A DNA stretch of 64,000 bases from Sipunculus nudus (lineage: Eukaryota; Annelida; Sipuncula; Golfingiida; Sipunculidae), in contig CM049309.1 of the NCBI GenBank assembly GCA_026874595.1, positions 27,717,033-27,781,032 of the forward strand, given 5' to 3'. A program made the position numbers and the translations under genes. Positions 11,119 through 20,095 of the stretch are shown here, one piece after another (within the stretch, counting starts at the first letter, position 1; the number at the start of each line of letters is the position of its first letter). The notes beneath the pieces were generated by a model. The model had not been told where the DNA came from and did no database searches. It was given only the letters and a program-made list of their open reading frames with translations.

Positions 11119-11682
11119 ATGAACAAAGCTAACTTCGACTTATCTTTGAAAAACCTCCCAATCCCTAGTAATCTGTCCTACAACAAATACCTGATAAGTA
11201 AAGTTGAAAGCCTACTCCTCCGGAGAATGCGATGGAAGGCATTCCATCACGAAAACCCTGGTCAAACTTCAGCTAAACAAAACTATGGATTCAAAACCAC
11301 ATATTCACCCACTCATAGCGAACACCTCAGGGCATTTGAGAGTGATATCTATGAATGGTCCGGAACATTGAATTCCAGCACTCACACAATGCATTCCAGA
11401 GACAATTACATGGCCAATGACATCAAGACAATCAGACAATCTGACAATCTCCTGGTACAGGCAGATAAGACCACCAACCTGTACAGTATGCCGAAAGAAC
11501 ACTACTATAAACTCCTAACAGAAAACATCACTAAGACATACAAAAAAGCAGACAAAAATATCTGTAAAAATATCAATACAGAAGCCAAAGAAATAGCCGG
11601 TTCCCTTAACCTAGCAGACCGCATCGAAGTCATGACCGAGACCACAAGGATAATTTTGAACAAAACCCCAAGTGCAGACTAG
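11119..11682 (+). pseudogene. PLE protein, N-terminal and early RT region
   Basis: A 187-residue frame with no similarity I can name in its first 100 residues, then NLLVQADKTTNLYSMPKEHY, a block found at the start of the RT domain in Penelope-like proteins. It ends at a TAG (11680-11682) after NKTPSAD. Coding resemblance resumes one frame away at about 11683, matching copy 2 (HLENINSQLRLKTKL). The protein would copy RNA into DNA at chromosome ends or nicks. The methionine at 11119 is the first in frame; the true start is not certain. Confidence 0.7.
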
Positions 11683-12088
11683 CAAAAAGCACTTGGAAAA
11701 AATTAATAGCCAACTGAGACTGAAAACCAAGCTCAAACAGTGGCAAAATACCGCACAGGTAATATCTAGGTTCAAGAAATTGAATCTGAAACAAAAATCA
11801 AATTTCATAAAGTTTGATATCGTTGATTTTTACCCCTGGATCACAGATACACTCATGAAAGCCCTCAATTTTGCCAAAACCATGGTCTCCATTCCAGATA
11901 ATGTTATCAAAATCATCCTGCACAGCAGGAATAGCTTACTGTTTAGCAACGGTAACATCTGGGTGAAAAAAGATCATACTAGTTTTGACGTCACCATGGG
12001 CAGTTTTGATGGCGCTGAAGTGTGCGAAATTGTTGGTTTATACACCCTAGATATGTTGAAAAAGGAATTTGGTGAAAATGCTCTATAG
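11683..12088 (+). pseudogene. PLE reverse transcriptase core, first part
   Basis: The frame carries KFDIVDFYPWIT, the first catalytic aspartate block of RT, then SLLFSNGNIWVKKDH and TMGSFDGAEVCEIVGLYTLDML, which match copy 2 residue for residue over long stretches. A one-base loss near 12086 makes the frame stop just before the YRDD motif, which follows in another frame at 12094-12105. Confidence 0.8.
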
Positions 12089-12960
12089 GCCTGTATCGAG
12101 ATGACGGTTTAGGTTGTTTCCCCAACATGTCTGGACCCAAAGCAGACAGCACCCGTAAGAAAATGATCAAACTCTTTTCCAATGTTGGGTTAAAAATAAC
12201 CATTGAAACAAACCTGACCTGCACAGATTTCTTAGACGTAACATTTGACCTCCAAAATGACATTTTCTGAAATTTCTACAGAAAACCGAACATTGACCCG
12301 CTCTATATCCACGCACAATCCAATCACCCCCAGCTATTATCAGACAGATAACTTTGATGATCAGCAAGTGTGTATCAGACACCTCCTGCAATGAAGAGCA
12401 AATGATGAAAGCCAAACCCATGTATCACAAAGCTTTAGCGAAAAGCGGGTTCTCAGAAAGCTTAAAATATGTTGAACCAACAGTGAAAAGAAAATGAAAC
12501 AGGAAAAGGAAAATAATATGGTTCAATCCCCCTAAAGCTGTCATGTAAAAACCAACATTGGCATACAATTCAGTTGAAAAACACTTCCCAAAACATCACA
12601 GGTACCACAGGTTATTCAACAGGAACAATTTGAAAATTAGCTATAGCTGTCTACCCAACATGTCTAACCTGATCAGTAAACATAATATGAAGATTCTAAA
12701 TACTGACAAAGCTGTGAACGTACCTCAAAAATAATGTAACTGCCGTAAAAAAGACGAATGTCCTATGAATGGTCAGTGTCAGCTGGGATGCATTGTCTAT
12801 AAGGCAACAGTCAGAAAAGACAATGACGAGAAACACTACATAGGGTGTACTGAAGGTGTTTTTATGACCAGATACAATAACCACAAATAATCCTTTCGTA
12901 ACAGATCCCACGCTAAAAATACTGATCTGTCTAAACACATCTGGCACTAAAAGACAATGA
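12089..12960 (+). pseudogene. PLE RT C-terminus and GIY-YIG endonuclease, broken
   Basis: Catalytic YRDDG is encoded at 12094-12108, then CFPNMSGPKAD, a thumb-like region and a cysteine motif (near 12740-12800) in several frames. The GIY-YIG nuclease follows at about 12826-12958, with HYIGCTEG and a TRYNNHK arginine block. The gene is cut at about 12960-12998 by the TIR element; the last residues lie beyond it at 14165-14220. GIY-YIG C-terminal to RT is the usual order in endonuclease-bearing PLEs. Confidence 0.75.
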
Positions 12961-12998
12961 TATCAACTAGAATACGGGTAGTCGACAAGCTACTACGT

Positions 12999-14164
12999 GT
13001 ATCCGCCTAAATCAGAGTGGAACGGGTGAAGTGAGGCATGGATTAAGTGGCAAGGGGAAATAGAGTGAAGTGTTGCATATTAGCATGGATGTCTGCAGCC
13101 AAATTGTGTATGAAGGTTGCCCCCCCCCCCCCTACCACAAAATCCAGAAAGCCGTCCCAGTTGTATACATATGCAAAATTTAAGGCAGATAAGTCAAACC
13201 ACTACATGTATATGAGTGATTTTAGCCCGTGGCAGACAATCAGATGGACGCTGAGCAAAAATGGTTGCAGGTGACGGCACCAGTTTTGCGTATGATAAAG
13301 AGCTATGTGAGAACTATACACATGCAAAACTTTGGCCCAATCGGTCAAACGGTTCCCAAGATATGAGCTTGGATGTCTGCTGCATAAACTAGAATGCAGG
13401 TGGCTCCGGAGCCTGTCATAAAATCAAGAGAGCTGTCGGGGATGTATAAACCTGCAAAATTTTAGCCAGATATGTCAAACCACTGCCGAGATATGAGTGA
13501 TTTTATCCCAAGGCAGACGAACAGATGGACACTGTGCAAACATGGTTGCAGGTGGCGCCACCATTTTTTGTTTATGTTATAAAGCTCTCCAAGGGCTACA
13601 TTTGTGCAAAAAAATTTTCCTGATCCGTCAAACGGTTCCCGAGATATGAGCTTGGATGTCTGCAGCGTAAACGTGAATGTAGGTGGCGCCACCTGTCACA
13701 AAATCAGAAAAGCTATCCAGGATGTATACGCATGCCAAATTTCAGGTGAATTAGTCAAGTCACTGCAGAGATATGAGTGATTTTAACCCAAGGCAGACGA
13801 ACAGATGGACACTGTGCAAACATGGTTGCAGGTGGCGCCACTATTTTTTGTGTATGTTATAAAGCTCTCCAAGGGCTACATTTGTGCAAAAAAATTTTCC
13901 TGATCCGTCAAAAAATTTCCCGAGATATGTGGGTTTATGTGTGGAAACAGACGCACAAACGGACGCAGAGCGCAGAGGAAAGGTCAGAGGTCAAAACAAA
14001 ATCGGGGCGCAGCAGTTCACATGTGACCCGAACATAATCCCGGGTTTCGTAAAATTCCGCCCAGTGGTTACGGAGGAGTTCTCCGGAAACCTACGCGGCG
14101 GCGGCGGCGGCGGCGGCGTGCAGCTGAAAACATAGTATCCGCAAAACTCTGTTTTGGCGGATAC
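12999..14164. mobile_element. TIR element with internal 280-bp tandem repeats, inserted in the PLE
   Basis: Left end GTATCCGCCTAAATCAGAGT; the right end, reverse complemented, reads GTATCCGCCAAAACAGAGTT, so the TIRs match over about 20 bp with two mismatches. The element splits PLE sequence that is continuous in the other copy. The interior is a tandem array with units starting near 13220, 13501 and 13781 (period about 280 bp, each with two GAGATATGAG half-sites). It has no transposase frame. A further 30 bp (12969-12998) to the left also does not match the PLE, so the left boundary is uncertain. Confidence 0.65.
13047..13940. repeat. 280-bp tandem repeat array
   Basis: The phrases CAGATGGACACTGTGCAAAC, GCAGGTGGCGCCACC and GAGATATGAG recur at about 280-bp steps; the GAGATATGAG word recurs alternately every 129 and 151 bp, so the unit is itself an old doublet. 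About three units are present. Confidence 0.75.
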
Positions 14165-14712
14165 AATTACAAGCTCTCCTGAGAAATCTCTGCCAAGGCA
14201 GCACCTTACTTCTGTGGGACTAGAAATTGTGATCTCTGTTTGTCCGAAAAGCTACTTATAGCAACGCCCCCCCCCCCCCCCCCCCTGGATCATTGTTGAA
14301 CTCAAGAGCTGAAATTCTCTCAGAGTGCATTCATCAAAACAAATTCACCCTGAAATATTTTAAAACCTTGTATTCTTACTAACATTCTACATGCCCCCTC
14401 ATCTAACCCCCCCCCCCCCCAACACCACGAGGATCCGCTGGGCAGACTTACCTGTTCTCTCACTGTTACCACTACCGCACGGTGAGTTTATCGAGTGGAG
14501 TCCACTTGGTATGAGTATAGTATAGTATATCTGGCCTTTATATTGTATATTTGCCTTATATATTATATATTATGTATTTTCATAGTATATTGTGTATTTA
14601 TATCATGTGTATACCACTGATACGCTCACTGCTTCCAGGACCCTATTGCAAATCAGTTTACTATATATGCTAATTGAGCATCCTGGTAATATATCTTTGT
14701 ATTATATATAAA
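14165..14712 (+). other. PLE 3' untranslated region, copy 1
   Basis: Starts AATTACAAGCTCTCCTG, the end of the GIY-YIG frame, and runs through two poly-C tracts (about 14267-14285 and 14407-14420) and a TATA-rich tail to ATTATATATAAA. Matches copy 2 in inverse orientation through most of its length, with about 40 bp missing near 14460 relative to copy 2. Confidence 0.75.
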
Positions 14713-14815
14713 TGTCGAGGGCGGGCGGTAAGGCGGGGTCTGGTTCGTGGTCCACTCGCACACACACAAATGGTAAACGATACGCAGCTGACACTTGACA
14801 ACTGTTTATTCTTTG

Positions 14816-14879
14816 CCTGCAACAAAGTGGACAATATCTGATTCGACGTGTTGTCGATAGCATGACATGAGGCTGGACT
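14816..14879. repeat. 64-bp direct repeat, left copy
   Basis: Identical except one base to 16769-16832. Starts CCTGCAACAAAGTGGACAA. Confidence 0.85.
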
Positions 14880-16420
14880 CCCTTGATCATATTGTTTACA
14901 AATATTGGACTGCTTATTATCATAAAGGTACTCAACATATTGTTTACAAATACTGGACTGTATGCATCTGCAACAAGTACACAAGATATGGGAATGTATG
15001 TTTACCTGAAATCTTCATGTTATTATAACCATGTTATTATACATATCTTTTAAACAACTCCTAATCTCACACTATCTTGTTTATACATATCTATCAATCT
15101 TTATCTCATACTCTCATCTAATTTATATTTGTTTACTTCTTACTATTCATACACAAATTATGTTTGTGTAGAACTATACACAAACAATACCATTAGATTT
15201 CACTTCGTTTATATCTTCTATCTATAATAACATACATTAAGTATACAAATGTGAAACATCTAGGCTAAGTATCATTCTTAAGTACATAATGTTTTATATT
15301 GTTATCATTCAAAGTAATTATGCTATTACACGATAGAATATAAATATGACCAATGATTGTAGTAAATTTCTAAGTGAAAACATTGGGGGTGGTTATTTTC
15401 TGGGAGTCTATGATGGAAGAGCGAAGGGGGTATCCCACTATATTTGGAGGGACGGATAATGGTTGTTTATCTCCCCTAGGAAATTCAAGAAATCTACCTC
15501 GGCAAATATTTATTTACTTTTAGGTATGGGATATCTTTGGTTGATCACACATATTAACATTACTCCGTTACATAAAAAATAGAAGGACTAATGTGTGTTA
15601 TAAAAGGGGAATGGTTTATAAAAGGAACAGCGAGTAAGAAAAACGAGGCCGCCGCGCGTAAACAGGTGGTTCCTGGTGACGAATCATCAACATCGCCAGG
15701 CGCAGAACGCTTGGTGAAAGTTGTGTATGGATTTAACGTGATTTTGCAGCAGGGCTATCACAGGTGATGTTCAAAAACAATAATTAAGTGGAAAGTTACT
15801 GGGAGTCAGTCATTGGTCAGTGGTTCTGGTACTTTTAATGCATAGGATCGTACTTTTATTTAAAGGATCAGATTTTTAAGGTTGAAAGTTACTTGGCATA
15901 TTCCCACAGTGAGTTCTACCACAATGCTAAGTGGTTTTAGTTTAAAATACGTTTATGTGAGGTTTATGAACGTTTGTAGGAATTTCTGGTTCATTTCGTG
16001 GTAATTCAATTTGTCAAAAAATGAAAGAAAAAAGGGTGGGGGGGGGGTTATGGGTTAGCTCGAATTAGTGCGAGCATCCACCGATAGACGGCAGCACGGT
16101 TATAGTCCTACCGTCTGCGTTTGTTTGAGAGAAGGCCGTTGCTGTAGAACCATTTTTCTCTTTACTCATATTTATGCCGTAGGCCCATTTTCTCATTATA
16201 TTTTATAAAAGAAAATATGATTTTATAGAATTATTCAATACGAGTGTTACATTTAGTTCTGTAATGTTTTAAATTCTCTGTTTACTCATTCTATGCATTT
16301 TCAAGCTAATTTTTAAATATTGCTGCTGCCTTAGGAGTGGGGGGAAAGTAAATGATGGACAGACGGAAATAACGGAGGTTAGATGTACCGGTACAGATAT
16401 AATTCGTTTATTGGCCCTTC
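14880..16420. other. No gene seen; short GC-richer island near 15.64-15.78 kb
   Basis: Mostly AT-rich. At 15640-15780 the base composition rises (GAGGCCGCCGCGCG) in otherwise AT-rich sequence. No recognisable coding block. If the 64-bp repeats are remains of terminal repeats, this would be element interior, but nothing else supports that. Confidence 0.35.
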
Positions 16421-16429
16421 TTTCAGTCC

Positions 16430-16493
16430 CACGTGGAATTCTATCGGGACACGTGGAAATTATCTAGACACGTGGAAATTATTTGGACACGTG
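16430..16493. promoter_or_regulatory. Array of four CACGTG palindromes
   Basis: CACGTG occurs at 16430, 16450, 16469 and 16488 within ACACGTGGAAATTAT units of 19-20 bp. CACGTG is the canonical E-box bound by bHLH factors. Whether it acts as an enhancer here is inference; it may equally be a small tandem repeat. Confidence 0.55.
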
Positions 16494-16768
16494 GAAATGC
16501 TCTTTTAGAGGTCAGCAATAATTTGGCATATTGACTTGTGGTGTGGGTCCCTTTAAAGATTTACAGGAATATTTCATGGGGTTTTCCAGTGCAACCAAAG
16601 AACTCGAGGTCGAAGGTTCAGGGGTCCCGTAGTAATAACGATAATATTACAAGGATATATAATTAAAGCACCCAGATAGAAAATATATTAATATTAATTA
16701 GGGAATATATTGACATTCAATTTATACTTTGTTTTCAAAATGTTGTAGATAGATGCCAATTTTACCTA

Positions 16769-16832
16769 CCTGCAACAAAGTGGACAAGATCTGATTCGAC
16801 GTGTTGTCGATAGCATGACATGAGGCTGGACT
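16769..16832. repeat. 64-bp direct repeat, right copy
   Basis: Same unit as 14816-14879, about 1.95 kb downstream in the same orientation. Confidence 0.85.
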
Positions 16833-17102
16833 GACGTGATGTCCCTAACGGGATCGGCAGTAGGGGCACGTCATGCCCAAGTACCCATGCCATGCGACCT
16901 GTCCTATTGTTGCGTTTAGGTTTCTCAAAAACCGGTCAGGGAAGGTTTCATGCCACATAGCCGTTCAGTATCGGAAACCTGCGGCAAACCCCGAGATGGT
17001 AAGAATCTATATACATAATAATTGTATTGGTATCGCCTTTATTCTGACCTCTATTAAATATAAATCTATTAAATATAAATCTAAACGTTAATGATATAGA
17101 AC

Positions 17103-17106
17103 TTTA
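17103..17106 (+). other. Target site duplication, left (TTTA)
   Basis: TTTA directly before the 5' LTR; the same four bases directly follow the 3' LTR at 25552-25555. A 4-bp duplication fits a gypsy integrase. Confidence 0.75.
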
Positions 17107-17886
17107 TGTAACGGCTCCGATAACACGTATTATATTATCAGGTATAACTGAATTGCCTGGCAGGTATCATATCATCAACTTGGCCTAACTGGTCAATGAA
17201 TTGCCCCGCAGTTGCCTTGGTTGCCTTGTTTGCTTGGTTCCTCATTACTCAACCGGTTTTCCGTTGTTCCTATTGTTTTCATTCGGAAAATGACACGGAC
17301 CGCGACGCGAACCCTGCCAAGCCTCAGTCTCGTGACATAGAGAACTTTTCAGTATTCGTTCTCTGCTTGGCAGGTAAGGACCGTTTTTACTAAACTCTTA
17401 AACTGCGATAAACTCTATCATTTAGCCAATTCATTACTTTCAGTATATCACGTACGTACTATCATGTAAACTGTATATTCCATATTCTAATTGCACACGT
17501 TACTGGTAAATTCATACTTGTTGTACGCATGGATATTTGTATTCATGGTAATATGCAACGATGTCTTAAAATGTGGTTCCTAAATATATAGGCTCATTTG
17601 TATAATATGTAATGTGTTTTCTTGTGAAATGAATTCCAAGAAATGAGCAAATGTATATTCTGTATATTTCATGCCATTTATTGTATTTTTGCACCATATA
17701 GAAATGTTTATATGAAATGTTTAATGTGAGTATTCGTTCTCTGCTTGGCAGGGACTCCGGCTTGGAGGACTCCAGATTTGTATATATATATACGGCTGAA
17801 TAAACACTTTTATATATATACGTCGCCTTGCCTCGCTTTTCACTCACGCCGGGTGACTTTGGCTCTTGCCGGGAACACCCTTTACA
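17107..17886 (+). repeat. 5' LTR of the PNMA-type gypsy element
   Basis: Begins TGTAACGGCTCC and ends ACACCCTTTACA. A TATA-rich stretch at about 17776-17820 with GAATAAACA close by marks a likely promoter and polyadenylation zone. Contains two perfect copies of a 24-bp sequence (17351-17374 and 17729-17752). The 65-codon open frame at 17196-17393 is not supported as a gene. Confidence 0.95.
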
Positions 17887-17889
17887 TTT

Positions 17890-17907
17890 TGGTGCCCCGA
17901 GTGAGGA
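17890..17907 (+). other. Primer binding site candidate
   Basis: TGGTGCCCCGAGTGAGGA lies 3 bases after the 5' LTR and starts with TGG, complementary to the CCA of a tRNA 3' end. The tRNA species is not assigned. Confidence 0.65.
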
Positions 17908-18725
17908 CCATCTCTACTGTGGATCGATGTCCGTGTGTGCGTCTCGACGACTCGATGTCCGTCTGTGCGTCTCGACGACAATATCACAGGAGATGGTTAT
18001 TTTCTGAACTTCCATTCCACCGGTGGATATTATTTAATTGGTGTCTGTGCACAACACCATAACACAGGGCCAGAGTGGACTTTTCGCGGGCTCGCTTGGA
18101 CACAGATTTTGCATGCATGCGTGTTCGTCGCTTCGCTTCGCTTCAGTGCCTTGCACTGTAAACTCTGCTTCGCCATTGTGTTTTTCGCTCGTGCATTCCT
18201 GGACTATTGTCACGCTTTTCACCGTACACGGAGACTTCGTTTAAAGGGCCCAGACGAACGTCACTCTCTTTGGAGAAGATGAACGGTAATTGTTTGACAT
18301 TTTCCTTGTACTGCATGAACTTTTCTTTTTGTATTTGCTATTGTCAGCATGGCTATGGACTTTGTGATTAATTGTGTATAATATTGTTGCATGTTTTGTA
18401 ATTGAAGTGATCATTTTTTTTATATGTTAGCTGTAAATTATTTTTGCAGTTTATTATGGAGAATTTTATGCATGTAAAGGGTAATAGCTTTGGCCCGGTT
18501 TGAGGTTATCGTGATTGGTCACGTGATGTTCCATTGTCTAATGCCAATTGGTCTTGTGGTCTGTGTAATGTAAACAGTAGCATTGCAACTGAATACTAAC
18601 ATTTGCCCTTAAACCTGCTGGTATTTGACCATTGACAGATGACTTAAGACAACATTCATCATTTCTTTATTGTCTTTAAAGATCACATTTTATCTCCTCT
18701 ATTCATACATTCGCATTAAAGAGAG

Positions 18726-19700
18726 ATGGAGGGTAAATCAGTTGACATAACACGGGTCGTCTCCATGCATGGACTCCCTTCTGATGTCAACGAATCTGAG
18801 ATTATTGAACACTTCTCACAAATTGAAACTCCTACTCATGTTTTGTTTGTTCGAGAAGCACATACTGGTCGTTGCACTGGCCGCGGGTTAATAGTTTTTG
18901 AGACTAAAGACACTGCCAAAAAGGCCATAGATAAGATATCAGGTAGCTCTTTAGAAAGGGATTCAAGCATCAAAATCTCTCTTGAACATGCTAGGGCTTT
19001 CTCCATCACTGAGGTGTCTCATCTGATTTCAAATAAGTTGCTCGATTCGTTAAATCCTTCTTCCTTTCAGGTACCCGAAGGTAGACGTATCTCAGAGATA
19101 GTAACTTTGCTCGATTTTCTTTCAGATTTCGAGGTAAATCAGATGATTGTGGAGTTTAAACACCGCAGGGGTGATGTTATACAGGGGCCATCTGGGGCTA
19201 CTGGTTACAGTGTTATCTCTCCAAAACTGCCCCCATTTTCAGGGAATCAAGATAAAACCGGTAGCTACGAACAATGGCGTTCCCATCTCAAATCTATGAT
19301 AAAAGTTGGCGTAACCCCAGAGCCTCAGATTTTGTCAGCGATTCATCAGTCTGTTAGGGGGACAGCAGGAAATGTTCTTTTACATATGCCCGATGAGTCC
19401 ACTCCCACAGATATACTGAATAAATTTGACAGATACTTTGGTAATGTGCTCCCCACAGAGGTTCTTATACAGCAGTTTCACTCATGTAAACAAGATCCTA
19501 AAGAGGATATTGTCAACTGGAGCTGCAGGCTTACTAGACAGTTAGACCTCATAAACCAGAGAAATCCTACTCCTCATAGGGAATATGAGCGACTTCTTCG
19601 GTCTAGATTCTGGAATGGGTTGTATTCTAAGTACATTAAGGAGGCTTTAAGACACAGATATGATAATGGGGAAGAACAGGATGAACTCTGCAGCAGCAGC
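18726..19700 (+). pseudogene. gag: gag, PNMA-like with RRM-like N-terminus
   Basis: Encodes the structural shell protein of the element. Residues about 8-90 look like an RNA-recognition-type fold: VVSMHGLPSDVNESEIIEHF as the first strand and helix, then GRGLIVFETKDTAKKAID as the third strand and helix. Residues about 165-310 have the capsid pattern of the PNMA group (LPPFSG, W near 184, FGNVLPTEVLIQQF, LLRSRFWNGL). Both features are known from vertebrate PNMA proteins and their gypsy relatives. The frame opens at ATG 18726 after a roughly 840-bp leader. It loses register at a CAG-rich spot (19689-19703), where one extra base seems to be present; the rest of Gag continues one frame over. Read alone it would give a 339-residue product with a foreign tail. 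Confidence 0.85.
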
Positions 19701-20040
19701 ACGAGCCTTAGAGTCAGAACTTGTACATCACTCACATATGAGTGACAAGAAAGTTGCTTCATCCAACCAAATTTCTCAACAAGGGGTTAAAACTTTGTCT
19801 TCTGAAAGCTTTGTGCTTGAGCAGATAAATAACAAACTGTCAATCCTAGAGAATCGCTTATCGAAACTTGAACGATCTCAAATGTCCAAACCAAACAAAC
19901 CATCTCAAACTCAGGCTGAAGTTCGTAACAGTAATACTGTCTCGGACGAAGTCTTTTGCTCTCGTTGCCTTCGTCACACCCACACTGTTGACAAATGCCA
20001 TGCCAAACGAGACAAAAACGGGAAAATCCTAAAAAACTAA
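19690..20040 (+). pseudogene. gag: gag C-terminal part with zinc knuckle
   Basis: Continues Gag in the next frame: AAAARALESELVHHSHMS, a coiled-coil-like stretch (LEQINNKLSILENRLSKLERS), then one CCHC knuckle CSRCLRHTHTVDKC with spacing C-x2-C-x4-H-x4-C, expected to bind genomic RNA. It ends at TAA 20038-20040, immediately after the slippery heptamer. The upstream junction with 18726-19700 is a lesion or a sequencing artefact, not a programmed site as far as I can tell. Confidence 0.85.
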
Positions 20041-20095
20041 GAGTCGCCCGTGATCATTCGTGGGAGAACACGGGGTCAGGTTATAAAATTCCCAC
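20031..20095 (+). promoter_or_regulatory. -1 ribosomal frameshift signal (AAAAAAC plus pseudoknot)
   Basis: The heptamer A AAA AAC (20031-20037) is in the right phase of the gag frame and sits directly before the gag TAA. Nine bases after the stop edge, CCCGTG (20047-20052) pairs with CACGGG (20069-20074). The loop word GTGGGA (20060-20065) pairs with TCCCAC (20090-20095), giving an H-type pseudoknot with two 6-bp stems. Slipping back one base enters the pol frame exactly. All elements are read from sequence; function is inferred from the known retroviral type. Confidence 0.85.

Larger units (their letters stand above)
11045..14712 (+). mobile_element. Penelope-like element copy 1, interrupted
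   Basis: The coding part (11119-12960) has RT followed by a GIY-YIG endonuclease, and the 3' untranslated part (14165-14712) matches the reverse complement of the second copy at about 42000-42540. Between them lies a foreign 1.2-kb TIR element (12999-14164). The 3' UTR has poly-C tracts and ends in CATCCTGGTA then TATATATAAA, shared by both copies. The coding region holds several stops and frameshifts, so the copy is dead. Confidence 0.8.

Noticed and set aside
17196-17393. 65-codon frame in the LTRs (also 24862-25059)
   Set aside because: It is kept in both LTRs only because they are copies; no domain, and it crosses a likely splice-donor-like site.
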